A DNA stretch of 64,000 nt from Candidatus Methanomethylicaceae archaeon (lineage in GTDB: Archaea; Thermoproteota; Methanomethylicia; Methanomethylicales; Methanomethylicaceae), in NCBI GenBank assembly GCA_015660995.1, contig JACTUC010000004.1, positions 54,192 to 118,191 of the forward strand. The letters are read 5' to 3'. Made by a program: the position numbers and the translations under genes. The notes below the pieces were generated by a model, which did not search any database, was not told where the DNA came from, and saw only the letters and a program-made list of their open reading frames with translations. Every line of letters begins with the position of its first letter. The first letter of the stretch is position 1. Positions 24,800 to 33,402 of the stretch are shown here, piece by piece.

Positions 24800-25084
24800 A
24801 TGCCAAAGACAAAGTCGGTGAAGTCATCGGGCCGGTACCAGCAGAAGTACGGCGCTACGCTCAGGAAGAGAGTGCTAGTCATCGAGACCAAGGCTGCCAA
24901 GGGTCAGCGCTGCCTAAGATGCAAATCCATCAACACGCTGAAAAGATCAGCTACCGGGATCTGGCACTGCACATCCTGCGGCATCAAGTTTGCAGGTGGC
25001 GCTTTTATCGCCCAGACGACTTTGGGTAGAACAATGACGCCTGAAGAATTCAAGAATATAAAGGTAACCTCAAAAAGGCAGTAG
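24800..25084 (+). CDS. rpl37ae: 50S ribosomal protein L37Ae (eL43)
   Basis: 94 residues. A zinc ribbon with two CxxC pairs (CLRCKS ... WHCTSCGIKFAGGAF) and the opening MPKTKSVKSSGRYQQKYGATLRKRV typical of L37Ae. GGTGA (24789-24793) lies six bases before ATG 24800. In many archaea rpoP follows; here the next gene begins after 14 bp and rpoP is missing from this position. Confidence 0.96.
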   Translation: MPKTKSVKSSGRYQQKYGATLRKRVLVIETKAAKGQRCLRCKSINTLKRSATGIWHCTSCGIKFAGGAFIAQTTLGRTMTPEEFKNIKVTSKRQ

Positions 25085-25098
25085 AAGCGGTCATCAGC

Positions 25099-25614
25099 AT
25101 GGCCATTCTGCTATGCACGTCACTAAGACCAAGTCCAAGGACGAGGACCTTCTGCAATGACCTCGTGGGTGCCTCATCTGTTTTTACTTACCACCAGAGG
25201 GGAAAAACCAGCTTTCTGCTCCTATCGGCTTACGCCCATAGTTCAGGAGCGGACCGCCTTTGGGTCGTGAACAGCCGGTTTGGCCAGCCAAAACTGATAG
25301 AATGTTATGACTGCAAAGAGATTAGGGCAAAGAAGATCGCATCATTTCTCATCGAAAGGGCGATGCTCAGGAGGGAACTGCAAAGCGAGGCCAGGTCCAA
25401 GCGCAGGAACCTCAAGATAGTCTACCCTGAGGACTACCTGCAGAAGAAGCTCTATGCGACCCTCGTTGAGGCAGTGGGAAGGATGCCCGCCGATGGCCCC
25501 TTTGCAGAACTCCACATCGCGCCATATGAGAACGGACCAGCAGAGCTCACGTTCATCGACGCCGAGACCCAGGTTCCATGCGGTCCCAAGATCCTCCTCA
25601 GGGACTACAGGTGA
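25099..25614 (+). CDS. Brix-domain ribosome biogenesis protein (Imp4-like)
   Basis: 171 residues. Archaeal Brix proteins are short single-domain relatives of Imp4/Rpf1. Seen here: ILLCTSLRPSPRTRTFCNDL at the start, the strand pair RLWVVNSRFGQPKLIECYD, and GPFAELHIAPYENGPAELTFIDAET at the end. It probably binds pre-rRNA during subunit assembly. Conserved place between L37Ae and pcc1 supports the call. Confidence 0.87.
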   Translation: MAILLCTSLRPSPRTRTFCNDLVGASSVFTYHQRGKTSFLLLSAYAHSSGADRLWVVNSRFGQPKLIECYDCKEIRAKKIASFLIERAMLRRELQSEARSKRRNLKIVYPEDYLQKKLYATLVEAVGRMPADGPFAELHIAPYENGPAELTFIDAETQVPCGPKILLRDYR

Positions 25615-25620
25615 TGACGC

Positions 25621-25869
25621 GTGACTATCCGATCCACGCTGAGGATCAATCTGGAAGAATACGACTTGGCGGAGAAGCTTTACCGCGCCCTCCTTCCAGA
25701 AGCCGAGACTACCAAATCGAGAGGCGCCAAGATCGCTCTTAAAGTTGAGGGGGGTGCATTGGTCATGGAGATCGAGGCGGTGGCTATAGCGCCGTTGAGG
25801 GCCCTACTCAATTCTTATATAAGATGGGTTTGTATTTCTTTAGATATTATTACTCTAAATGGTGATTAA
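25621..25869 (+). CDS. pcc1: KEOPS subunit Pcc1 (canonical copy)
   Basis: 82 residues from GTG 25621. The pattern STLRINLEEYDLAEKLYRALLPE, ALKVEGGALVMEIEA and ALLNSYIRW (the (R/N)-S-Y-x-R-W helix) is typical of Pcc1, which dimerises KEOPS through Kae1. It sits between Brix and prefoldin beta, the normal archaeal site, and GGTGAT at its 3' end doubles as the ribosome-binding site of the prefoldin gene. A second family member is at 8752-8997. Confidence 0.87.
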   Translation: MTIRSTLRINLEEYDLAEKLYRALLPEAETTKSRGAKIALKVEGGALVMEIEAVAIAPLRALLNSYIRWVCISLDIITLNGD

Positions 25870-25871
25870 AG

Positions 25872-26237
25872 ATGGCAGAATCAATACCTCCACAGGTACA
25901 GAACCAGCTTGTACGATTTCAGGAGATGCAGGAACAGTACAAGGCAATAGTAATGCGCAAGCAGCAGTTCGATCTCGAGGCTAAAGAGGTCGACAGGGCT
26001 CTAACCGAGGCGAAGGTCCTAGCGGACGACGCGGTCGTATACAAGTCCGTCGGCATGCTGCTCTTCAAGACAGAGAAAGCTAAGATCGTGACCGAGCTGA
26101 CCGAGAAGAAAGAGGAGCTCGACCTAAGGGTCAAGACAATCGAGAGGCAGGAGCAGAGGATCAAGACCCAGCTAGAAGAGCTGAGGGCGTCTATAATGCA
26201 GCAGGTATCCGGGAAGCTACCCACCTCCGGATCGTGA
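25872..26237 (+). CDS. pfdB: Prefoldin subunit beta
   Basis: 121 residues; two long coiled-coil helices separated by the beta hairpin VYKSVGMLLFKTEKAKI. The opening IPPQVQNQLVRFQEMQEQY and the ELDLRVKTIERQEQRIKTQLEEL helix are typical. Prefoldin delivers unfolded chains to the thermosome. GGTGA 25861-25865 precedes ATG 25872 by six bases. Confidence 0.95.
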   Translation: MAESIPPQVQNQLVRFQEMQEQYKAIVMRKQQFDLEAKEVDRALTEAKVLADDAVVYKSVGMLLFKTEKAKIVTELTEKKEELDLRVKTIERQEQRIKTQLEELRASIMQQVSGKLPTSGS

Positions 26238-26509
26238 TCTTCTTGAAGACCCGGTCCCCCGAACAGATCAAAGAGATATGCGAAGCTGGGGAGACCGCGG
26301 CCCTACAATTTATTCTTTCGAAGCTTGACAAGAAGCTGATAAAGTCGATGGATATCCGCGTATGCTCCGAGAAGAAGGCTAGCACCACATTCAAGGTTGA
26401 TGTGGCGCTGGAGTTGGAGGCAGGCGTAGAAGTCGATGCAGACAAGCTTGCTGAGATGGCAGCAGAAGAAGCTCTCTCTGCCATAGACAGGAAGATGAGG
26501 GAACGGTAG
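26234..26509 (+). CDS. DUF3194 family archaeal protein
   Basis: 91 residues, starting at a GTGA overlap with the prefoldin stop. Acidic, with two helices and a beta hairpin (ASTTFKVDVALELEAGVEVDADKLAE). DUF3194 proteins nearly always follow prefoldin beta in archaea; function unknown. The conserved neighbourhood suggests a link with chaperone or ribosome assembly work. Confidence 0.75.
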   Translation: MIFLKTRSPEQIKEICEAGETAALQFILSKLDKKLIKSMDIRVCSEKKASTTFKVDVALELEAGVEVDADKLAEMAAEEALSAIDRKMRER

Positions 26510-26510
26510 A

Positions 26511-27512
26511 TTGGTCAAGCTGACGCCCTTCCTTGCAAAATATGCAAGGATCACCATAGTATGTCACCCTAACGCAGACCCCGACTGCATAGGCTCGGCA
26601 TATGCCCTCCAGACGTCTATGAAGAGCTCTTATCCGAAAAAAACTGTCACAGTATTCGCCCCTGACGGGGTCAATGCTGCCTCCGTCAGGCTTAACGAGT
26701 ATCTGGACTTCAAACCAGAGAATGTTCTCCCCGTGAAAACTGATATTTACGTCCTCGTGGACACCTCTTCACTCGATCAGGTACCCTCGGTTAAGGAGTC
26801 CATAAAGAAAGAAAGAGTCCCGTATGCAATTGTGGATCACCACGTAGCTGACAAGGAGACCGTGAGCGGCGCGGCCTTCTCAGTGTTGCAACAGAAGTCC
26901 TCTGCATGCGAGGTACTGTTCGAAGCGTTGGATAAGAAGGCTCTCAGCAAGAAGGCAGCCTTGGCCCTTTTGGCTGGCTTGATCTACGATTCCAGGCGTT
27001 TCCTCACAATACCAGACTCGTCAATCATGGCCGCTGCTAAGATGATCGGCCTAGGGGCCGATGCAGCTCTGGCTATCCGTCTACTCACCTCTGAGGAGGA
27101 TCCTTCCGAAAAGATGGCTAAACTGAAGGGCATAGCCAGGCTCCGCCTGTTTCAGGCCGGCGAGTGGCTGATCGCAGCCACGAATGTGGGTGCCTACGAG
27201 GCCTCAGTCGCAAGATCCATGACTAATCTTGGTGCTGACCTCGCGATTGTGATAAACGAGGGCGGGGAGGGCGTGCGCCTTTCCGGCAGATCCACCGAGA
27301 AGTTCTTCAAGGAGAGCGGTCTCAACCTCGCCAAGGACGTAATGCAATTCTTGGCGGGCTCTTTCAACGGGCAGGGCGGTGGGCACCCTACGGCTGCTTC
27401 TGTCAATCTCAAAGGTAGGGCTGAAGCAGTGGAGTCTGCTGCCATGGAGCTGATCGCATTGAAGCTAGGGATCAGACCAGGCGACATCAAGGAGATTAAT
27501 ACCAAAAAATGA
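26511..27512 (+). CDS. DHH-family phosphoesterase
   Basis: 333 residues from TTG 26511. DHH motifs: HPNADPDCIGSAYAL (about 18-32), VDTSS and VDHHVADK (about 109-116), with C-terminal DHHA1 GSFNGQGGGHPTAASV. The arrangement is like NrnA/bifunctional oligoribonuclease-type proteins; it may degrade nanoRNAs or cyclic dinucleotide products, which would fit the neighbouring exosome. It ends the superoperon; a T-rich stretch follows at 27520-27530. Confidence 0.87.
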   Translation: MVKLTPFLAKYARITIVCHPNADPDCIGSAYALQTSMKSSYPKKTVTVFAPDGVNAASVRLNEYLDFKPENVLPVKTDIYVLVDTSSLDQVPSVKESIKKERVPYAIVDHHVADKETVSGAAFSVLQQKSSACEVLFEALDKKALSKKAALALLAGLIYDSRRFLTIPDSSIMAAAKMIGLGADAALAIRLLTSEEDPSEKMAKLKGIARLRLFQAGEWLIAATNVGAYEASVARSMTNLGADLAIVINEGGEGVRLSGRSTEKFFKESGLNLAKDVMQFLAGSFNGQGGGHPTAASVNLKGRAEAVESAAMELIALKLGIRPGDIKEINTKK

Positions 27513-27567
27513 GTAGCTACTTTTATTAGATAACTGGCTTTCTGACAATACTGCCTTGGTGGTAGGT

Positions 27568-28407
27568 TTGGCGATCATAGAAGTCAAGGGACTATCCTAC
27601 AGCTACCCAGAATCTGCGGTCCCTACCCTCATCAATGTCGACCTCAAGGTCGAGCAATGCGAGTTCGTTCTTATGAGCGGACCAAGCGGATGCGGCAAGA
27701 CGACCTTCTGCAGGTGCCTCAACGGGCTCATCCCAGCTTCCTATGGCGGAACCTTCGATGGAACGGTAACTGTCGATGGGCTCTCCACCACCGAGCATCC
27801 TGTTTACGAAATCTCACAGAGAGTGGGCTTAGTCTTCCAGAACCCTGAGAACGAACTCTTCTGCACATCAGTCGAGCGCGAGGTCGCCTTTGGTCTCGAA
27901 AACCTCGCCCTCCCTAGGCAGGAGATCAGGTCTAGGGTCGAAGAAGCCCTTTCGTTAGTTGGCATATCGCAGCTCAAGGAGAAGTCGCCCGAGGAGCTCT
28001 CTGGCGGCGAGCAGCAAAAGGTCGCCATTGCAGCCCTATTGGCAATGAAACCCAAGGTCCTGGTCCTTGACGAGCCGACAGCCAACCTCGATCCAATGAG
28101 TGCAAACTCGATACTCAAAATACTCGTTAGGCTGCACAGGGAATCCGGAGTAACAATCGTGCTGGTGGAGCACAGGCTAGAGATGTCTGCCCCCTATGCA
28201 GATAGGTGCGTCATTTTCGAGGAGGGCAGAGTTGTTCTAAACGGATCGCCACAGGAGGTCCTTTACTCTGAGAAGGCGAACAGCTTGGGAATAGGCATAC
28301 CCCAGGTGGTCCAAGTTGCCAAGAGCCTGTCAGCGAGGTGCGGCTTCGAAGGGAGGCCGCTCTCATCAAAGGCCCTCGCCGAGATGATACTGGGGGCAAA
28401 GGGTTGA
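27568..28407 (+). CDS. ecfA1: ECF transporter ATPase subunit, first copy
   Basis: 279 residues. Walker A GPSGCGKTT, Q-loop VFQNPENELF, signature LSGGEQQKVAIA, Walker B VLVLDEPTANLD and the switch His in VEHRLEM. This is the CbiO/EcfA type (QNP-x-x-(H/E)-(Q/E)-LF). TTG 27568 lies six bases after GGTG. It is coupled to the second ATPase by a TTGA overlap. Confidence 0.9.
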   Translation: MAIIEVKGLSYSYPESAVPTLINVDLKVEQCEFVLMSGPSGCGKTTFCRCLNGLIPASYGGTFDGTVTVDGLSTTEHPVYEISQRVGLVFQNPENELFCTSVEREVAFGLENLALPRQEIRSRVEEALSLVGISQLKEKSPEELSGGEQQKVAIAALLAMKPKVLVLDEPTANLDPMSANSILKILVRLHRESGVTIVLVEHRLEMSAPYADRCVIFEEGRVVLNGSPQEVLYSEKANSLGIGIPQVVQVAKSLSARCGFEGRPLSSKALAEMILGAKG

Positions 28408-29219
28408 TCACATTCAAGGACGTCTCCTATTCATACACCCCAGGAGCATACGCTCTCCAAAATATTAGCCTAATCATCGGTGACGGCGAGCTGGTCGCGG
28501 TGCTGGGCGAGAACGGAGCCGGCAAGACGACCCTCGTGAAGCACATCAACGGTCTCCTCAAGCCGCAGAGCGGTAGTGTCATTGTTGGCGACACCGACAC
28601 TAAAAAATCCACCGTGGCAAATCTGGCGCGCAGGGTGGGGCTTGTCTTCCAGAACCCCGACCACCAGCTCTTCGCCGAGACTGTCGAGAAGGAACTATCT
28701 TTTGCAATGGTCAACTTCGGCATGCCCCCAGAGGAAGTGACAAAGAGGGTCAATTGGGCGCTGGAAGAATTCGAACTCGCCAAGTATAAGGAAAAGCCGC
28801 CGTTCCTTCTGAGCGGTGGAGAACGGAAGAGGCTTGCTTTGGCGTCTGTTTTGTCCTATGATCCCCAGACCATTATCCTGGACGAGCCGACGACTGGGCA
28901 GGACGACCGGCAGAAGACGCGCATGGCAAACCTCTTCAAGCAGCTGAACAGCGATGGCAAGACAATCATCGTTGTCACACATGACATGGAATTTGTAGCC
29001 AACTTCATCCCCCGCGTCATACTCATCTCGAAGGGGAAGGTCCTTGCTGAAGGGCCAACCGAGGAGATACTAACGCAGAAGGAATACCTAGAACGCGCAT
29101 CCCTGCTACCGCCGCAGCTAGTCGACTTGTCTTGGAAGCTGTCATTAAGCAAACCTTCAATCTCGTTCGAGAAGGTGACATCTGAGGCATTGCGCATGCT
29201 GGAGGAGTCCCGAAGATGA
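28404..29219 (+). CDS. ecfA2: ECF transporter ATPase subunit, second copy
   Basis: 271 residues starting at TTG 28404 (LITFKDVSYSY), overlapping the first ATPase stop. Walker A GENGAGKTT, Q-loop VFQNPDHQLF, signature LSGGERKRLALA, Walker B TIILDEPTTGQD and switch His in VTHDMEF. The two ATPases would pair asymmetrically under EcfT. The C-terminal ~50 residues extend beyond the core ABC fold. Confidence 0.9.
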   Translation: MITFKDVSYSYTPGAYALQNISLIIGDGELVAVLGENGAGKTTLVKHINGLLKPQSGSVIVGDTDTKKSTVANLARRVGLVFQNPDHQLFAETVEKELSFAMVNFGMPPEEVTKRVNWALEEFELAKYKEKPPFLLSGGERKRLALASVLSYDPQTIILDEPTTGQDDRQKTRMANLFKQLNSDGKTIIVVTHDMEFVANFIPRVILISKGKVLAEGPTEEILTQKEYLERASLLPPQLVDLSWKLSLSKPSISFEKVTSEALRMLEESRR

Positions 29220-29980
29220 GCAAGATGCTTAGTGGGTTCGAGTTCAGGCGCGGGACCACAATCTTCCACAAGATGGACCCAAGGGCAAAGCTCGTCTACA
29301 TCGTGCTCTTTACGGCGCTTAGCGTGATCTTCCTGAATATATTTGTACTAATCGCCATCTTCTTCTCAACGATACCCATCGTGCTGATCGCCCGGATAAA
29401 TAGCAAATGGTGGCAGTCAATTTGGGGGTCGAAATTTTTCATCGCCATGATATTCCTCTTCAACTTCGTCATCTTCGTCTTCTCCCCGAACTTGAACCTG
29501 ATGTCAGCCCTGCTCACAGCCACATCCATGTCGATAAGGTTCCTCGCGTTGATCTCCATCTTCTCGGTCTTCTTCCTCACCACGTCGCCCGAGGACCTCA
29601 CACAGTCCATGGTTCAGCTGAAGGTACCCTACGACTACGCATTGACCTTCAATATGGCTATGCGGTTCGTCCCAACGCTCAGCCGAGAGACCCAGATCAT
29701 AATGGACGCACAGAAGTCGCGGGGGTTGGAGATGGAGAAGGGCAACCTGATTCAACGGATAAGAAACTACATTCCAGTGCTCATACCCCTCATAATCAGC
29801 TCGTTCCGAAGAGCCGAGCTCGTAGCGGACGCGATGGAGTCGAGAGCGTTCGGCGCGAGCAAGAAGCGTGTGTCCATGTTCATCCTAACGCTGGGTTGGA
29901 TCGATGCTGCTTTCATAATTATATCCGCACTCGGGTTCATCGGCATTCTCTCCCTCAGGTTATTCTTGGGCATTGCATAA
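29216..29980 (+). CDS. ecfT: ECF transporter transmembrane subunit EcfT
   Basis: 254 residues, overlapping ecfA2 by 4 bp (ATGA). Four to six hydrophobic segments, with the two coupling-helix motifs DAQKSRGLEME and DAMESRAFGA (the x-R-G/A motifs that contact the ATPases). It completes the energising module of an ECF vitamin or metal importer. No substrate-binding S subunit is encoded nearby, so this is probably a shared (group II) module serving S components elsewhere. Confidence 0.88.
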   Translation: MSKMLSGFEFRRGTTIFHKMDPRAKLVYIVLFTALSVIFLNIFVLIAIFFSTIPIVLIARINSKWWQSIWGSKFFIAMIFLFNFVIFVFSPNLNLMSALLTATSMSIRFLALISIFSVFFLTTSPEDLTQSMVQLKVPYDYALTFNMAMRFVPTLSRETQIIMDAQKSRGLEMEKGNLIQRIRNYIPVLIPLIISSFRRAELVADAMESRAFGASKKRVSMFILTLGWIDAAFIIISALGFIGILSLRLFLGIA

Positions 29981-30018
29981 GAGTTAAATCCTACAAAATT
30001 AACCTCAAATTGACAGCT

Positions 30019-30630
30019 ATGTCCTCAAAAGATTGCCTTGTTAAGCGTTTCATGCAGGAGATGGCTTACTATGTCCTCTACGCAGCGAAGATCATCGTAG
30101 ATGATGACGTGGAGAAGGCCATCAGCATGCTCCTCGACAACCTGAACTGCGGAAGAAAGATCCTCATTGTAGGCGCCGGCAGATCCGGCCTGGCTGCCAA
30201 GGCCTTCGCGATGAGGCTCATGCATCTCGGCTTCAACGTCTACGTCTTCGGTGAGACCATCACACCTGCAATGGGTGACGGAGACCTTGTAATCTCGATG
30301 TCCGGATCCGGTTCAACCAAGCTTGTCGTCACTGTATCCAATGCCGCCAAGGACGTCAAAGCGAAGGTGCTTGCAATAACTTCGCACTCGGATTCGCCAT
30401 TGGCGAAGATAGCCGACCATTTCGTGATCATACCTGGGAGGACCAAGCTTGCCGCTGAAGAGGACTATACGATCAGGCAGATCCTAGGCGAGCACGAGCC
30501 CCTTGCCCCCCTCGGAACATTGTTCGAGATCACGCTCAACATATTCCTAGACAGCCTAGTCGCTGAACTGATGCAGAGGCTTGGCAAGACCGAGCAGGAC
30601 CTGAAGAAGCGCCACGCCACCATAGAATAG
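30019..30630 (+). CDS. hxlB: 6-phospho-3-hexuloisomerase (SIS domain)
   Basis: 203 residues from ATG 30019. SIS-domain motifs: GRKILIVGAGRSGLAAKAFAMRLMHLGFNVYVFGETITPA and ISMSGSGSTKLVVTVSNAAK. The ending LMQRLGKTEQDLKKRHATIE is typical of PHI proteins. With hexulose-6-phosphate synthase it interconverts fructose-6-P and ribulose-5-P plus formaldehyde, the usual archaeal way to make pentoses; the partner Hps is not in the window. The same frame stays open 600 bp upstream inside ecfT, but that part is shadow. Confidence 0.88.
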   Translation: MSSKDCLVKRFMQEMAYYVLYAAKIIVDDDVEKAISMLLDNLNCGRKILIVGAGRSGLAAKAFAMRLMHLGFNVYVFGETITPAMGDGDLVISMSGSGSTKLVVTVSNAAKDVKAKVLAITSHSDSPLAKIADHFVIIPGRTKLAAEEDYTIRQILGEHEPLAPLGTLFEITLNIFLDSLVAELMQRLGKTEQDLKKRHATIE

Positions 30631-30646
30631 CCCGGCGCCTTTGGGA

Positions 30647-30659
30647 AACTTATAAAAGG
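30647..30659 (+). promoter_or_regulatory. TATA element of aEF-2
   Basis: CTTATAAAAGGC lies 30-40 bp upstream of GTG 30687, a strong archaeal TATA box giving a very short or absent leader. Confidence 0.6.
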
Positions 30660-30686
30660 CGAGGTGTATTTTCGCCTTAGTGATTA

Positions 30687-32909
30687 GTGAGGCGTAAGAA
30701 TTTGCCGAAGTACAAACAGACTGAAGAAATCATTAAACTCATGAGCAATAAGGTTAACATAAGGAACTGCGGTACACTCGCGCACGTGGACCATGGTAAG
30801 ACAACCCTCTCGGACAGCCTTCTGGCAGGGGCTGGTCTGATCTCCCCAAAGATCGCGGCGCTAGCGTTGGCGCTGGACTATGTGGAGATAGAGCAACTGA
30901 GGCAGATGACAGTGAAGGCTGCGAACGTCAGCCTACTCCACGAGAGGAACGGCCAGAGCTACGTCATCAACCTGGTGGACACACCAGGGCACGTTGATTT
31001 TACTGGACACGTCACCCGATCATTAAGGGTCATGGACGGAGGAATATGCGTCGTCGATAGCGTCGAGGGTCTCATGACCCAGACCGAGACCGTCCTGAGG
31101 CAGGGGATGGAGGAGAAGGTAAGGCCACTCCTCTACATCAACAAGATCGACCGCCTGATCAAGGAGTTGAGGCTCTCCCCTCAGGAGGTCGAGAACAGGC
31201 TCCTCAAGATCATCCAAGATTTCAATGCGATGATCGAAACCTACGCGGACCCGGAGTTCAAGGAGAAATGGAAGGTCAACCCGAACAAAGGGCAGGTAGC
31301 CTTCGGCTCAGCCCTCCACAAGTGGGGTTTCACCCTGCCAATCATCGCGGCAAAGAAGATGAAGTTTGCAGACATTATTAACGCATACACCAAAGGAGAA
31401 ATCGAGGGGCTGCAGAAGGAGTTCCCCCTGGACACAGCGATCCTTGACATGGTTGTGGACCACATCCCCAACCCAGTCGACGCCCAAAAGTACAGGATCC
31501 CAAAGATCTGGAAGGGTGACATCAACTCCCCCATCGGGCAGGCGATGAACAACTGCGACGAGAAGGGCCCCCTCGTGATCTGCGTCAACAAGGTCATCGT
31601 CGACGCGCACGCTGGGCCAGTCGTTACCGGGAGAGTGTTCTCCGGCACCATCCACGAGGGAGAGACGGTCTACGGCCTTATGTGCAAAACCGAGGGCAGG
31701 GTCCAGCAGGTCAGCCTATACATGGGCCCATACCGCGAGATCACGCCAGAGATGGCGGCAGGCAATATCGTCGCCATTTTGGGCTTGGAAAACGTAAGGT
31801 CTGGAGAAACGTTGGTGAGGCCAGCAGATAAGGAGATGATGTCACCATTCGAGAAGATGAAGTACATCTCTGACCCAGTTGTCACGATGGCTATCGAGCC
31901 CAAGTTCAGCAGGGACCTGCCTAAGCTCATCGACTCGCTCCATAAGATGGCCATAGAGGACCCGACCCTGACGGTGAAGATCAACCAGGAGACGGGTGAA
32001 TACCTAATAGCAGGCATGGGCAGCCTCCACCTCGAGATAGCGCTCTGGGACCTCAAGCAAAGGACTGGTGGAATCGAGATTACGACAACGCCGCCGATCG
32101 TTGTCTACCGCGAAAGCCTGACGAAGGCACTGGGCCCGTTCGAAGGAAAGTCACCGAACAAGCATAACCGACTCTACGCGTCGGTGGCGCCGCTCAGCGA
32201 GCAGACCGTCAAACTCATCCAGGACGGAACTATCTACGAGGACATGGACACCAAGGAGCGCGCGCGGATCCTGCGCGAGCAGGCCAGCTGGGAAACCGAC
32301 GAGGCAAGGGGCATCTGGGCAATTGACTCCTTTGTAAACATGTTCGTCGATGCTACCAAGGGTCTGCAGTACATACGCGAGATCAAAGATACGCTAGTGC
32401 AGGCTTTCAGGCTGGACGTAGCAGAAGGGCCACTTGCGAGGGAGCCAATCAGAGGCATGAAGGTCACAATGAACGACGCTACCGTCCACGAGGATCCGGC
32501 CCACAGGGGACCCGCGCAGATAATGCCCGCCATAAGGGACGCCATATTCTGCGGCTTCCTTTCGGCGAACCCCGTACTGCTCGAGCCAATCATGAAGCTC
32601 GACATGAAGGTCCCGCAGGACTACCTGGGCGGAGTCACGAGGATAGTCGCTGGAAAGCGTGGCAGGATTATATCCTTGGATCAAGCGGGGGACGTGATGC
32701 ACCTGATCTCGGAGATCCCGGTCTCAGAGACATTCGACATGTCCGACGAGCTCAGGAGCGCCACCGCGGGAAAGGCCTTCTGGGGAACAGAGTTCGCTAG
32801 GTGGTCTCCGGTGCCGCAGAGCTTGACGGCTGAGACCATCCGAAAGATCCGTGAGCGCAAGGGTCTCTCGCCTGAGCCACCGAAGCCCGAAGAATTCATG
32901 TCAATGTAG
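30687..32909 (+). CDS. fusA: Elongation factor 2 (aEF-2)
   Basis: 740 residues. G1 AHVDHGKTT, switch region QLRQMTVKAANVSL, G3 DTPGH, G4 NKID; domain IV carries the diphthamide-site context VHEDPAHRGPAQIMPAIRD with its histidine intact, so the protein can in principle be modified. It translocates the ribosome. Start: GTG 30687 or TTG 30702 (MPKYKQTEEIIKLM), the latter closer to relatives. The RQMT in switch I, instead of RG(I/M)T, also occurs in some TACK archaea. Confidence 0.97.
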   Translation: MRRKNLPKYKQTEEIIKLMSNKVNIRNCGTLAHVDHGKTTLSDSLLAGAGLISPKIAALALALDYVEIEQLRQMTVKAANVSLLHERNGQSYVINLVDTPGHVDFTGHVTRSLRVMDGGICVVDSVEGLMTQTETVLRQGMEEKVRPLLYINKIDRLIKELRLSPQEVENRLLKIIQDFNAMIETYADPEFKEKWKVNPNKGQVAFGSALHKWGFTLPIIAAKKMKFADIINAYTKGEIEGLQKEFPLDTAILDMVVDHIPNPVDAQKYRIPKIWKGDINSPIGQAMNNCDEKGPLVICVNKVIVDAHAGPVVTGRVFSGTIHEGETVYGLMCKTEGRVQQVSLYMGPYREITPEMAAGNIVAILGLENVRSGETLVRPADKEMMSPFEKMKYISDPVVTMAIEPKFSRDLPKLIDSLHKMAIEDPTLTVKINQETGEYLIAGMGSLHLEIALWDLKQRTGGIEITTTPPIVVYRESLTKALGPFEGKSPNKHNRLYASVAPLSEQTVKLIQDGTIYEDMDTKERARILREQASWETDEARGIWAIDSFVNMFVDATKGLQYIREIKDTLVQAFRLDVAEGPLAREPIRGMKVTMNDATVHEDPAHRGPAQIMPAIRDAIFCGFLSANPVLLEPIMKLDMKVPQDYLGGVTRIVAGKRGRIISLDQAGDVMHLISEIPVSETFDMSDELRSATAGKAFWGTEFARWSPVPQSLTAETIRKIRERKGLSPEPPKPEEFMSM

Positions 32910-33006
32910 GGGATACATTCTCCCTTTCATTTCATTTTTCTTGCTTAATGCCCGTTTATGAAAATCGTAATAGATATAGGCACGGAAAATTGTTTTATCA
33001 AGCGGT

Positions 33007-33082
33007 GCGGTCGTGGTCTAGTCCGGTCTAGGATAAAAGCTTCCCAAGCTTTGGATCCCGGGTTCGAATCCCGGCGGCCGCA
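33007..33082 (+). tRNA. tRNA-Gly (CCC anticodon)
   Basis: The cloverleaf folds by eye: acceptor GCGGTCG (33007-33013) pairs with CGGCCGC (33075-33081) with one G-U; anticodon stem AAAGC/GCTTT encloses the loop TTCCCAA, anticodon CCC; T stem CCGGG/CCCGG encloses TTCGAAT. Discriminator A 33082 is followed by CCA in the genome (33083-33085), so the 3' end appears encoded. No intron. A TATA-like TTTTATCA lies about 20 bp upstream. Confidence 0.93.
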
Positions 33083-33085
33083 CCA

Positions 33086-33402
33086 TTGAATTGGGATATA
33101 GTTTGAGCCTAAATTTTACACCAGAAAGCATCAACATCACAGCATTGGGCGGGTAATAAGATGCCAGTCCATGCGACGACTTGCACCCATGGAGTTGATA
33201 GGAGCTGATATACGTTGCACTCCTCCATAATCTCCTCAACAGCCTTGTCAGGTTTGCGAGGGCATTTCCTGGGCGGCAGCATCGAATTGTTTGAGGATAT
33301 TCTCTATGCCATGTGGGTCTGTGCCTCCATTTGTTGCTGGCGCAAGTCCGGCCTCGGGCACTAACCCAGAACTATTACGCCTTCACCATTGACTTATTTC
33401 TT
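33086..33402 (-). pseudogene. Spacer with possible degraded minus-strand gene fragment
   Basis: No intact gene. On the minus strand two protein-like pieces sit in different frames: one from about 33360 to 33250 (TNGGTDPHGIENILKQFDAAAQE) and a second from about 33265 to 33113 (KPDKAVEEIMEECNVYQLL). A one-base shift near 33260 would join them. They may be the remains of a decayed gene beside the tRNA, a common site of insertion and loss. The parent family is not recognised; chance coding-like sequence is possible. Confidence 0.25.

Noticed and set aside
29407..30018. Upstream extension of the hexuloisomerase frame
   Set aside because: The frame is open for 600 bp inside ecfT in another phase. 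The translated part is Arg/His-rich shadow sequence, and the SIS protein has its normal start at ATG 30019.
30840..30930. RQMT instead of RG(I/M)T in switch I of aEF-2
   Set aside because: Looked unusual, but I recall the same change in other TACK archaeal aEF-2 proteins, and all G motifs and the diphthamide histidine context are intact.
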